Notes under the pieces: generated by a model
What the model was told of the DNA's origin: nothing
The model's input: the letters and a program-made list of their open reading frames with translations, nothing else
The model's database searches: none
Position numbers and translations under genes: made by a program
Assembly: GCA_944548615.1 (NCBI GenBank)
Contig: OX155972.1
Coordinates: forward strand, 4,296,475 to 4,360,474
Reading direction: 5' to 3'
DNA: 64,000 bases
From: Micropterix aruncella
Taxonomy: Eukaryota; Arthropoda; Insecta; Lepidoptera; Micropterigidae
In this document: piece after piece, positions 44,733 through 56,064 of the stretch
How positions within the stretch are numbered: the stretch's first letter is position 1
Layout of the letters: each line of letters starts with the position of its first letter

Positions 44733-45157
44733 TAAACTGGAAATTGGTATACACCTTTATTTCAGCGTTCTATACGTTGTCTTAAAAGTCTCATAAAATC
44801 TCGTGTCTGCGTCGAAAGTTATTCTAGGTCAAAGGTCACCAAAATTGGTTTCTCGCAATTATCTAGGTTTCTATAGCTCCAATGATGTTAACATCTATGA
44901 CAAAAAATGTAGAGCATACGATATGCGACAAATTTTGTATGAAACATTTTTTATGCGCTTAACCGTTTTTGAGATAGAGGGCGGAGGGCGGAGAGCGCGC
45001 AGCACTCAGCCATACTGTAATGCAAGGTCAACTGTGAACCTCGGTGAGTAATACCCTGTATAACATTATTAAATCATTTAAATATCATTAGCAATAAATA
45101 ATTTGTATTATTTAATAGCTATTAGCTATTGTATTTGATAACATTTTACTTATCCTA

Positions 45158-45360
45158 CTATAATAATATTATAAACGCGAAAGTTTGTATGTATGTATGG
45201 ATGTTTGTTACTCTTTCACGCAAAAACTACTGAATTGATTTTGATGAAACTTCACAATAATATAGCTTACACATCAGAATAACACATAGGCTATAATTTA
45301 TAAATATATATGGTTTTCTATCATCATTATCACAATTTTCCATCACCACATCATTCCATA
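45158..45360 (+). mobile_element. truncated Lep1-type Helitron
   Basis: tcctactataataatattat, aaacgcgaaagtttgtatg, ctctttcacgcaaaaactac and ttacacatcagaataacaca match 2567-2750. It stops at caattttccatcaccacatc before the CTAG terminus. Confidence 0.8.
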
Positions 45361-45400
45361 GTATCTAATATATTCATTTAATAGTACCTACTTACCTACC

Positions 45401-47146
45401 AATTTCAATTTCAATTTCAATTTATTTCTGCTCCAGTAGGTAGGCTTTCCTACACTTGGATGCGTCTTTGTCTCTAAAATTTTAAATAATGTAATTAATT
45501 AAAGAATATTAACTATCATTATATAGTTGTGGCAATATAAATTAATTTTAGTAAATTATAATTGGTTTGAAAACCATTGATAAATAGAAAATAATCTAAT
45601 AATCAGAATTGCTGATCAAAAAAAGAGCTCAATGTCTGTAGTCATAATTATCAAGGCAATAATATGATGGTCAAGAAAATAGATGAGGGTATATTAAAAA
45701 TATCTAAATTTAAGTTAATTGTCAAATCTAGCAATACAGCCGTCGTCGATAAAAATAAAAATAAAAATTACGTTCTTTGGCAAAGTTGATTATCATGAAT
45801 TATCCGTTATTTTACATTAGGATGCTCTGGAATAAGAATTCAGCATTATCCAAATCTCTTAAGTCATATACAGGATTCTTGACTAGGCCATTAAATAAGA
45901 CTTTTTTAAATTGGTTCTCTCCAAGACTTCTGATATGTGTTGGGACCTTGTTATAATAACACAGGCTTTGATGAAGGAAACTGTTGCGCACTTTACTAAG
46001 CCTGTGCCGATTTAGATGTAGATCAAATTTATTCCTTGTATTGTGTTGATGGAAATCGCTATTCGCCGGGACATCCGATATGTGCTTACGAGCGAACATA
46101 ATATTTTGTTGGATATAGCACGAGTACATCGTCATGATTCCCGACTTGATGAAAAACGGCTTACACGAAGTTCTTGGAGAAGCTCTGTAAAGACTGCGTA
46201 AAGCCCTTTTCTGAAGGATAAGAATCCTCTTCGAATTTGCTGCCATTCCCCAAAACATTAGACCATATGTCATCAAAGAATGAAAATAAGCAAAATATAC
46301 AGATTTAGCAGCCTCAAAGCCGCATAAATTTCTAATCTTTTTTATTGCGTAAACAGCCCTACACAGCTTTTTACTAAGCTCTTCTAAGTGATCGGACCAT
46401 TGCAATTTTTGGTCGATCTGCAAACCTAGAAATTTAGTAGAAGAGACATTTTCCAATTCGTCTGTTCCAAAGAATAAGGCTATATTATTAGAGTCGGACG
46501 GCCGTAAAGAAAAACACACTGTTTTAGATTTTGAAACATTCAACGAGAGTTTATTAACTTGGAACCAGACAGCAAGTCTATTTATCGTTTCATTAATCCT
46601 TATTTCAAGCTCGTCTCTATTTTTATCGCTAAAAAGAAGGGATGTGTCATCGGCGAATAGGATAATCTCATCATCCACTGACCTAATGCAATCAGGGATG
46701 TCGTTTATATAAACAAGAAAAAGAAAGGGGCCAAGTATAGAGCCTTGAGGGACACCTTTGGAGATACTTTGTGGGGTACTTTTGCTACTTCCCACTTGCG
46801 TAATCTGGGTACGACCTTGTAAGTAGGACTGTATGAGCGCTAGTTCCCTATTCCTAATCCCGTAGTGTTCTAGTTTCTCTAGTAGAACTGAATGTTCTAC
46901 ACAATCAAAAGCCTTAGAGAGATCACAGAAAATGCCAACTGTTTTTTTGCTATTGTCAAGGCTTAGTAGTGTTTTCTTTATGAGATTAGCAATGGCATCT
47001 TGGGTTGAAAGATTTTTTTGGAAACCAAATTGCTTAATGCTGAGAATATTATTTTCTGAAAAGAAATTGGTCAATCTCGTGAGAATAATTTTTTCAAGAA
47101 TCTTGCTAAAAACTGCCAAAAGCGATATAGGGCGATAATTAGTCAT
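45401..47146 (-). CDS. CR1-like reverse transcriptase, 5'-truncated, 444-codon ORF
   Basis: Minus ORF 47,146-45,812 begins MTNYRPISLLAVFSKILEKI and continues with GFQKNLST and VGIFCDLSKAFDCVEHSVLL. Then come GVPQGSILGPFLFLVYINDI, LFADDTSLLF (catalytic Asp pair), FLGLQIDQKLQW and a C-terminal region HNTRNKFDLHLNRHR. All RT palm/finger blocks from the YRPISLL block onward are present without a stop. The endonuclease and ORF1 are missing: the sequence is cut at the first RT block. The 3' end at 45,401-45,425 is a (TTCAAT)n run, a short-repeat tail as in CR1-type elements. It encodes a target-primed reverse transcriptase, but without endonuclease the copy cannot move by itself. Confidence 0.9.
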
Positions 47147-47439
47147 GTATCTACCTACTTTGTATTATTTAAAACTCATTAAATAAAATACTTATTATAT
47201 ATTTTAATAATATATAATTATGTATTTGAAATAGTTTTTAAGTAGAAAAGTAATTTAGTACTTTACCTTTAAATGAGTAACCCCTAAAATACTTCTTTTT
47301 CTATTAGGATTATAACTGGGAACGCTGAACCCTATAATCCGATCGTTTTCTATGAAATATATACCTGTGAATGCAGTACCCTCAGTATGCGCCTTTCTTT
47401 ATTTATAATTAGATCTTGAGACAGATGTTTCTTTGTTTC

Positions 47440-48420
47440 GTTTAGATCTCGGCAACGACGAGCGTACAATTTTGAAAATTATGGCTGATTCGTGTTTTAT
47501 TTGTGAGAAGTCACTTTTAGAATGTGATTCTGTTAATGTAGTGCGTGGCTTGAAAACTTGAAAAACTGCAAGTATCGAAAGAAATGACGGTCACATAGAC
47601 TTCTTAAATACTTTAACCTCTCTGATGTTGAGTGTCGAAAAGTGTACATTAGTAAAAAATCCATAGTAGCATCGAAACGACGCCTAGAAGAAGGTAAACC
47701 TTTACCATCATCCAGTGTATTTCGTAAAAAAAGGAGTGAAGTGTTTGATTTAGCAGTTAAGAAAAAAAGAAAAGTACCGACGCACGATCAGTAGCGTAAG
47801 TACTTTGGAATTTAAAGGTAATATCATTAAAAGAGCAGAAAAACAAATGGATTCCTTAGGATAATTAGTCAAAGATCGTGAACTTTATGAGTATGACTTG
47901 ATCGCAGCTGAAGCAAAGTACCATACCGTTTGCTATCCTCATTTCTTGAATCGAGCACCATCTACTGAGAATAAGCCTCGCCGTATTTTCACGCTAGTGG
48001 TTACTTTTTATATGCGCAATCTGCTCATTTACATCTTCAAGATATGATGAAATTGGAAAATACAACGGATAGAAAGACTTTTGAGAACGTTAAAAATGGA
48101 TTCTTCACTGTAAAACGAACAGAAAAAAAATTCTGGTACATGGGCGGATATGGCAATCGAACAAAGTCTTATGAACTCTATGAAGACAAAACAAGGAGTA
48201 TCTCGAGGTCAAAGTACTCAAGAAAGTGTTTTATGTAACAAGGTTTATGCTATGTACGCTACAAATACAATTTGTGAAGAAATTGAGAAGTTTTGTAACA
48301 TTTCGTTACATTTTGCTGAACAACACGTTGATGCAAGATATTCAAAAGAAAAAAGAGATAACATTAAATGTTTAAAGATTTGTAAATGTCACCGCATTAA
48401 TTTAAATTGTAATAAATAAA
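47440..48420 (+). pseudogene. decayed transposon-associated cysteine-rich protein
   Basis: Fragments in order: MADSCFICEKSLLECDSVNV with VRGLKT (47,481 on), then ERNDGHIDFLNTLTSL, VKDRELYEYDLIAAEAKYHT with VCYPHF, NGFFTVKRTEKKFW, and MAIEQSLMNSMKTKQGVSRG (48,150 on) to a stop at 48,417. Stops and frameshifts separate them. I recall similar multi-part proteins (C--C..., AEAKYH--C, F-VRR---FW, IEQ-LM-S-K--GG--RG) as recurrent, probably transposon-borne, proteins of insects. I cannot name the family. Confidence 0.55.
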
Positions 48421-48691
48421 CAGCTGCTAAATAAAGAAAAAAAAATTTTTACTTGTTTTATTTCTACTTAAAATCTACTTTCGATAAATAAAATAAAATT
48501 AAGATATACAGTAAGTATTTCATTAAATGAGTTTTGAATTACACAAAGTAGGTAAGCAATATTAAATGAATATATTAGATATACAAAGTAAAATGTTATT
48601 AAATAACATGTAAGTACCTATCATCTAATAAATAAAACAAATTATTAATTGTTAATCATAATGTAATGATTTAATGACTTTATTCAGGGCA

Positions 48692-50060
48692 TTATTTACC
48701 GAGATTCACAGTTGACCTGGAATTACAGTATGTATGGCTGAGCGCTGCGCGCTCTCCGCCCTCTATCTCTAAAACGGTTGAGCGCATATAAAAATGTTTG
48801 GAACAAAATTTGTCGCAAATCGTATGCTCTACATTTTTATCATAGATGTTATAACGTAAGATTAGTAATCCAATCGCGTTATACCGAAAGAAAACAAGAG
48901 CGCCATCGCGTTTATTTAAAACGCGAAAAAGAAAAAATACCATAGGTTAGGTTATGACCGAAAATAAAAAAAAAACAACCCCAGGGTCGGGGAAAGAATT
49001 TACTTTGACACTAAATTTGGCAAGACAGAGAATAAACCTTCGCAATTTTAAAATAAAACTACAATGTAAAGTTATAAAACAAGATCCTTTTATTTTGCAG
49101 GTAGTTCTTCCTATCTCCTCTCCATACATGTGGTAGACTTCAGAAATGTGAATTGATAAGTTTTTCCGTTCAAACGGACATCCAGGCGAGAAAAATATCA
49201 AGGCGCGGTGGGCCGATTTATTGTAGAAATTAAATTGGAAAGTAAAAAAAGGTGGCACAGCCAAAAACCCGCTGTGACGAAAAGAGAAACACACCATTAC
49301 TACAAAACTCGTTTATCTAATTGAATCCCGAAAAGAATTAAACGCTTACCGAAAAATGAGACCTTGTTCACATAACTTTAAAAACGAGGCACCTCTGGTG
49401 CACACCCTCGCGCCATCTTGGACAATATGATGTCCCTCAATGAAGTGTGACTAGATTGGACAGACTGGACTGCCTGCAGTTATACCAACTTTAGGAGATT
49501 TAAAAAAAACTCATAGCTACTCATGTTCACTAAAATAGTAATATTTTAGGTAATATTTATTATATTTATTAAAATTGTTTTTGAACTCGATTGTTTAAGT
49601 AAATCCCTTGTTTTTTTTGTCATGGCAAGAACACCAGAAGGGTCATTTTTTATTGGGCTGTGCAATACGGCTATCATTATTATGACAGATCCAACTGTCA
49701 AAGCTTTTAGCAATTAGCAAGATGTTTTGCGATTTTGAACCCTGATTCCGAAAACAACTCAAAAACTGAGTAAGACCAATACAAAAAAAAAACACTAGAA
49801 ATACAAGCGAAACATGTTGCAATGCGTGTAACATGTTTTTGAAACATAACATGCCACGCAATTTGGATTTTTGTTACAATGTCAACATCATTGGAGCTAT
49901 AGAAACCTAGATAATCGCGAAAAAACGATTTTAGTGACCTTTGACCTTGAATAACTCACGACGCAGACACGAGATTTTATGAGACTTTTGAGACCACTTA
50001 TAGAACGCTAAAATGAAGGTGTATACAAGTTTCCAGCTTATTATCTCTTATTCCGAGGTG
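48692..50060 (-). repeat. inverted arm of 44,710-45,051, with ~1-kb insertion
   Basis: gattcacagttgacctggaa, gcgcgctctccgccctctat (48,707-48,767) and ctatagaaacctagataat, gacctttgacctt, gacgcagacacgagatttta (49,900-49,980) are the reverse complement of 45,040-44,710. Between them, about 48,855-49,885 is absent from the left arm. Both arms together form a large interrupted palindrome. Confidence 0.7.
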
Positions 50061-50321
50061 AAACCCTAATTTGACTGGACTAGATATGAATGACGAGGAG
50101 AAAAACAAGTTTGGTGAGTAATTAGATATTTATAAAAAAACAGCAGCAAGCAAAAGTGGACATACAATGTTTGTGCTTTAAACGATCAATATATAGCGGT
50201 GAAAAATAAGTACCTATTGTATGATTTGCGTTGTAGCTGAAAACGGAAAAGGGACATCTCCCGATCACATTTGCCTCAAAACTACAGGTTCTTTATAGGC
50301 GCTTGTATTTTTATTTCGGCA

Positions 50322-50620
50322 ATGACGGAAAAAACTGACATGGAAATTTTTACTCCTTAGTAGAATCTCACCCTGCCTTTTATGGGACAAGACTATAGAA
50401 AAGTATAAAAATAAAATGTTAACGAAACTTTAAGTCTTTAAATGTTAAAGACCCGTGCCAAGCACTTCATCCAAAATTCGACGACGATGTGAGAGTGGTG
50501 AGGACAAAAACAAGTTTGGTGAGTAGTTATTATTATTTACTTAAAAAAACAATATAGCAGCAACTAAAAGTGGACATACAATGTTTGTGCTTTAAACAAT
50601 CGATATATAGCGGTGAAAAT
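50322..50620 (+). pseudogene. second, decayed MADF-like copy
   Basis: MTEKTDMEI, then (after a stop) VESHPAFYGTRL and further frame breaks resemble 44,529-44,640. The following aaaacaagtttggtgagtag and tggacatacaatgtttgtgc also occur at 50,104-50,190, so this end holds a tandem duplication of about 400 bp. Confidence 0.5.
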
Positions 50621-50799
50621 TAAGTATTTTATGATTTGTGCTATAGCTGAAAATAGAAAAGAGACAACTTCCGATCATATTTGCTTCAATATTACACAGG
50701 CTCTTTTAGCGGCATGGAGGCAACAACTCTCGTGAAACCTTCCGGTTTCAAAACTTCAATGCAAATTCCTGAATTGATATATATTCTAAACTAGTTAAA

Positions 50800-50965
50800 G
50801 AATTTCTGCGAAAATTTCTGCTCATTTTCTAATAAGTCACCGAACAATGTATAAAAAGCTCCATCAAGGTGTCTTTTTTGAAACATAGGATGCGCCCTAT
50901 ACATTCTATAACTTTTTTTCTGGAGGCGGCGACGCGACGCCGCCGATGCAGCAAGGCCACAATTC
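50800..50965 (-). pseudogene. PIF/Harbinger transposase N-terminal fragment
   Basis: The minus frame reads RRRLQKKSYRMYRAHPMFQK, then RHLDGAFYTLFGDLLENEQK and FSQKFFN followed by an in-frame stop. (W/R)-HP----R---GAF-TLF-(E/D)LL----KF--(Y)FR is the usual beginning of Harbinger-type transposases. The DDE catalytic part is absent. It is read inward from the 51,078-51,097 terminus. Confidence 0.7.
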
Positions 50966-52159
50966 GTTTATGGCTCCCACATTTAGAACATACTATACTG
51001 CCCGGGTCAGAGAAAATCGGCCCGGAATCGGCTACTGCGTGTGAAGGCAATGTCGGCGTCGGACCGACGCCGGGTGAATTCACCCGGCACGTGTGAAGCT
51101 AGGCTAACGGAAAGTTGGCTACAATGCGATATTACCGTTTATGCTATTGGCTGCTTTTAACTCGGAAAACTTCATACAAAATTGACTTTCGATTTTTTTG
51201 TTCTAATTTCTGCATCTTAGTTTCTGCATCTTAGTCTCAGTATAGTTTAGTTTACTTTTTGACGGGCACGGTTTCAATCTAAACATTTTCGCTTTTAATT
51301 TTATTTTAAACATTAATTAATATTCTTATAATATTATTATAATCCAAATAAAAAAATAATGAAAGATATAAGAAAATATCCAGTGCACTGTGACCGGTCC
51401 AACGATAAATATAGAAATACCTATTATAAAGAACGTTCATGAAAAATAATTTAAATTATTACATTCAAAATTGTATTATAACTAGTAATATGCACATTTT
51501 ATGTATAATTGACTATTTCAATTTGATAATCCTCTGACCATTTCAATTCGATTTTTTGACTATTTATTATAATTCCTTTTTCCATCTATAATTATTTCAA
51601 TTTGATTATTTCACTATTCTTTGCAATTCCTATTTATTATTTACCTTTATCGTGTTATTGAAATTAATTTTATTGTGTTTTATGATAGGTATTTTACAAA
51701 TATAATTTGCAGACTGACAGACTGACAGACGCATTGACATATCAATGACCTAGTTTTTAGAGTAATGGTTAATTTCTACATATATTGTTTATTGCCTTAA
51801 GTTAAGTCCTGATATTATTAGATACTATTTTTGTATATTTTCTCTCTATTAACATATTTAGTTTAAAGTATGCACAAGCCACTATTTTCTTGTTACGCTT
51901 GCCTTAGTACGGGCCTAGGCGTAGTTAGGCAGCGTTGATCTAAAGATGGACTGGGCTGCGGTACTCTCTTTTTTGCTACTATATACCTATGTATCAATAA
52001 TTAATAGGTGTGTCCTGAAAACCAGGATAAGAGATATCCTGAGGATACCCCTAATTTGCAGCGTTTGTAGCTTTATTTCATAGTCTTTGTCTATTTATAG
52101 TTTTAATTTTTAATCTGTGTGTTCTTGTTTTTTTTTTTGTATATGTTTTTTATAACAGC

Positions 52160-52285
52160 TGCAAATAAATAAATAAATAAATAATAAATTTACAACGGAG
52201 CCTCTAATGATAATATGTAATGTAATGTAGTTTTAAAAAATGCGCATTTCTTTAAATAAATAAATAAAAATAAAAAATAAAATAA
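52160..52285. repeat. (AAAT)n runs, retroelement-tail-like
   Basis: gctgcaaataaataaataaa (52,160-52,190) and tttaaataaataaataaaaa (52,251-52,280). The preceding 51,900-52,160 looks like the non-coding 3' end of a retrotransposon, but no coding part remains. Confidence 0.5.
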
Positions 52286-52634
52286 ATAACCATGCGTTAC
52301 GAACTTTTCTTCCATACGTTGTGAGCCAAGATTCTTCTCCGATTTCTGCGATGATTTCTTCTCTACTTAAGCAAGTGCTACCATCCCTAATTCACTTATT
52401 GTAAACCTTTTTAACATGTTGTCTTTCCGAATCAGTTCTGTAAGCTCCTCAATAAATACTGAACTGCAATTCTGAGACAGAACGCACGGCCAACATACGG
52501 ATCAGGTTTGGACAAGTGTGGTTTCGAGTCTACACCGACAGTCGGCCGACTTGTCGGTGCGAGCATGGAGTGGGCGCGGTGCGGCCATGTGTATTTCGGC
52601 CTTTAGATTGTTTTTTTTTTAATTAGGAAGGTAC

Positions 52635-53574
52635 TGTTGGGGACTGAGCTGAATGTAAGCAGTGGCTGAGGTGCGGGGTTCGGCGTTCGGTCTCCTTACC
52701 ACAGACATTAACTTGTAAATTGTCAAATACAACGGGCGAACCCGTCACCTCAGGAAATTTTAACAAAATGTACGTTCTGTCTCCGGTGAGATGAGCGCAG
52801 AAGACTTAGGACAAAACAATCCACCGTCAAGCTCCGCCACCTGCCCGTCAGAGGCCAACGCCTTACGGCAAGGCACCGGGAAAGGTACCCAGCCGGCAGC
52901 CTCGCCCCCTGACTCCCAGTTTCGGCAGGATATCTCCGTCTGTAATTAACCTTCAGGATACCTCCGTCCTCCCGACTGGTTAGAGGTCCGAAGTCGCTTA
53001 CACGACCTCTAACAGTTGTATTACATCGGTAATTCAGTTTGAATTTTCGCGGACCTGGGCGTTCTTTGCCCGTAGTGCCACGGGATCGAGTGGCCCAAGG
53101 TCATTTCAAAAGTGGCATGACAACAGGTCAATATCCACCCCCGCTGCTTAGAAAACAGTATATTACCATAGTCTCCAGACCCCTTCAGGAATTAGTCAGA
53201 ATGCACAGCCGATTGGCTACGCCGACCGGCGCGCGAACCGTCCAGTGGCGCCGGGATGCAATCCCGCCGGGAGAAACCGGTCCACCAGCTCTGAGGCCTG
53301 AGACACGGGAGTCTTACCCGTGATAGCCTTCCACTCGAGGGGGCTTCTGAATAGGAGCTGAGTCGTGAGTTGAGCCGATCCGATAACAAAACGGATCTTG
53401 TGGCCCAAGCTGCACGAAACCGTTCACCACCACAGATATTAGTGCTGTGACATCACTCGCCCGGTGCTACCCGACAGAAATAGGTTAGGGTTGTACACTA
53501 ACGAAAGAACGAGTGTTCTACGAACACCAGTCCCCGCACCTCAGCCACCGCTTACATTTAGCTCAGTCCCCAAC
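52635..53574. mobile_element. 940-bp element with ~54-bp TIRs containing a GC-rich copy
   Basis: The ends gttggggactgagctgaatg, taagcagtggctgaggtgcg and (inward) gttggggactgagctaaatg, taagcggtggctgaggtgcg differ at few positions. Inside lies a GC-rich family copy (52,718-53,440, starting caaatacaacgggcgaaccc) of the same subtype as 7723-8440. Open frames (for example 94 codons at 53,039) match no protein family. Confidence 0.7.
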
Positions 53575-53876
53575 GAAGAAGCATCGAGGGCGGGTGTCAC
53601 GGGAAAGTGCCTGAACTCGACTTTTGTGAGAAGATGCGTCGCATCGTCGCGCGGACGAATGTTTAGTTATCTAGGGTTAAACACCATTTTTGTGCACATG
53701 ACTTTGAAACATGTAAATCGACTGATATCTTAAACTGCATGATGAAAATATATTCTCCTATTTACAATGTTACTAACAAAAACTTATTAGTAACATTGTA
53801 AATAGGGGACTATTTATAATATTACTAATAAAAATAGTACAAAATAATGCTTTTTTTTTAATATACATCTACATAC

Positions 53877-53930
53877 CTCCATATTTTGCAAGACAGTGAA
53901 GTCCTTGTACATCACATACTTTTTCTCCTT
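53877..53930 (-). CDS. ppk: ppk-B 54-nt micro-exon
   Basis: The acceptor is aatcttttacag|AA (phase 1) and the donor is GGAG|GTATGT (phase 1). It encodes K-GEKVCDVQGLHCLAKYG. VCD-x-GL-CL-K- is the small segment between PHFY and the C-C-P-C exon in pickpockets. Length (54 nt), phase and motif all fit: the joined protein reads ...CIPHFYRKI-KGEKVCD...LAKYG-DTLYRLKND... Confidence 0.93.
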
Positions 53931-53979
53931 CTGTAAAAGATTAATAAGCTGCCTCAATAATCAATAATCATTATATTGA

Positions 53980-56010
53980 TTCTGAAATATTATGCAAGGT
54001 AGGACAGGACTAGTTGCATGGTGCTGGTAATATTAGGCATGGTATCATGTGCGAAGTTACAGTGTTATGTGCAAAAAATATAGTTATGCACGTAAGATAT
54101 AAATTGACATTCAAAAAGGACGTTCCTAAACCATAGTTTAAATGATATGAATAATTTTAAAAAGAAACAGAGAACGAGTTAGTTAGGTAATCATGGCAAA
54201 TTAAAAAAAACTCAATAATATGTACAAAATAAGTAATAAAATGAAAAATAAATATATGAAAAAAGATTATTCAAATACTAACAAATCATTAAATATTAAA
54301 ATTAAAAAAAAACCTTGAAATATAATCGAGACAAGTTGAAACATAAATATGACCGGTAAATTATGGTATCATTAAGTGATTATTAAATCATTAAAATAAT
54401 AGCTGAATACGCCAAGAAGACAGGAGAAAAGTTACTATATTATAGGCAAATATAAAGGCATGTACATAAAATATAAATTGTCGTATAAAAAAGAGGTGTA
54501 AACATAGTTTAAATGTTATAAATAATGGATTAAACAAGATGGAATAGGCAATAATAGCAAATTAAATAAAAGCCAGTGTTATGAATAAAATCTATATATA
54601 TAAAACAAAGTCGGGTTTGTTCGAACACTTATAACTCGAGAACGGTTGGATCGATTTTCATGGTTTTAGATTTCTTGTATTTGTCTCCGTCCCGAATGCC
54701 AGAATAAATATTAAAAACATTGGAAAATTAACGAAAAAATAAAATAAAAGAAGAATGTTCATGGGTTTCGTAACTGTCAAACATTTAATGTTCATCCCGT
54801 CGATACGGTAAACTCTCCCCTCAAATTAAAGAAAGTATTTAAATAAAGGTTTTTAATTTAGAAGATATATCCACAATATTCCGACCACAATTATTACATA
54901 GTTTATTTCAATCATGTCATGCTGACACGCGATTGATATACTTAATTTTTGTACTTTTATATTTCTTTTTGTGTTATTATCTTAATAAAGTAGTGAACTT
55001 AATATTTATTTTGTATTCATTGTATTACTTCCATAAAATCATAAATTAAGTTCAGCTAATCTGTAACACGATATTCATTGACCGTTAGGCGGTACGAAGT
55101 TCGCCGGGTCAACTAGTACATAATAAAGGGAAAAAAGTGTTATTCAAATACTAACAAATGACATCAAACCCCTAAAGGTAATTTAAATAGAAAAACCATG
55201 ACAATATAATCAAGGCAAGGTGAAACATACGTTAATATGAGTTCAATAAATGTTGGTATCATCAAATGATTATTAAATCAAAAAATATTTTTTTAAATAA
55301 AAGCTGAAACGCCAAGAAGACTAGTGCGAAGTTAAAACGTTTCGTACCAATATAAAGGCAAGTACATACAATTTAAATTATCGTAAAAAAAGAGGTGTAA
55401 ACATAGTTTAAATTATATAAATAAGTATTTTTTTTTAAAATACACAAGAAGAAATAAGTAATCGTGGCAAATTAAATAAAAGCTATTGTTATGAATAGAT
55501 TACATAATAAAAACAAAAAAAGGTTATTCAAATACTAACAAATGATATCAAACCACTAAAGGATAAATTTAGCAAAAAACCATGACAATATAATCAAAGC
55601 AAGGTGAAACATAAGTTAGTGTGAGTTCAATAAATGTTGGTATCATTAAATGATTATTAAATCATTAACTATTTATTAAAATAGGTAATTTCGTCAAGAT
55701 GAAGAGAATGAAGTTACAATATTATCTGCAAGAATAAAGGCATGTACGTTTTTATAAATTAACGTACAAAAAAGGAGAAGAAGCCATATGTAATTATGGA
55801 AAATGAAATAAAAGTTAGTGTTATAAATAAAATATATAATAAAAAGAAAGAAAATGAAAGAGAAAGATCATTGCAATAATCAATAAATGATAAAATAAAC
55901 CGGACAACCATGACAATGTAATCAAGGCAAAATGAGGCATACGTATGAGTTCTCAATAAAAAAAGGCAGAAACGATTAAGATGATACCAAAGTGACACTC
56001 TAATCAATTG
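53980..56010. repeat. ~370-bp tandem repeat array, about five units
   Basis: Units repeat ttattcaaatactaacaaat, catgacaatataatcaaggc, gttggtatcat-aa-tgatta, acgccaagaaga, aaggca-gtacat, gaggtgtaaacatagtttaa and gtggcaaattaaataaaagc. Starts are near 54,270, 55,140 and 55,508, with partial units at each end. It is divided by the Helitron at 54,591-55,116. A diverged single unit lies at about 19,860-19,990. AT-rich, non-coding. Confidence 0.8.
54591..55116 (+). mobile_element. non-autonomous Helitron, third subfamily
   Basis: 5' A|TCTATATATATAAAACAAAG with tcgggtttgttcg; 3' ggtacgaagttcgccgggtc and aaCTAG|T. Inserted in the ~370-bp array, whose sequence resumes directly on the other side. The interior shows ataactcgagaacggttgga typical of this group. 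There is no Rep/helicase ORF. Confidence 0.8.
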
Positions 56011-56064
56011 TTAAACCAAACCCACAATAGGCTTCTAACCCACAAAAAATCAAGACCTAAGATA

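Larger units (their letters stand above)
42694..51105. mobile_element. broken PIF/Harbinger-type transposon complex
   Basis: GC-rich terminal sequence cacacgtgccgggtgaattc, with acccggcgccgg, occurs at 42,697 reading rightward. A variant lies at 44,402 (cacacgtgccggtcaaatcg), and the inverse, gaattcacccggcacgtgtg, at 51,078-51,097. Inside the right end, on the minus strand, is a Harbinger-like transposase N-terminus (50,800-50,965). A MADF-like accessory ORF lies at the left (44,529) and again, decayed, at 50,322. Inner arms are inverted: 44,710-45,051 pairs with 50,050-48,692. The complex is invaded by a TIR transposon, Helitrons and a CR1-like element. It is presumably several related copies merged; the extent is my inference. 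Confidence 0.6.
37632..53876. other. 16.2-kb ppk-B intron
   Basis: Bounded by two phase-1-compatible ppk-B exons. It contains most of the transposon coding sequence of the window, described in separate entries. Sub-stretches where I see nothing beyond AT-rich DNA are 38,270-39,090, 39,240-39,880, 42,340-42,690, 51,120-51,900 and 52,200-52,630. Confidence 0.75.
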
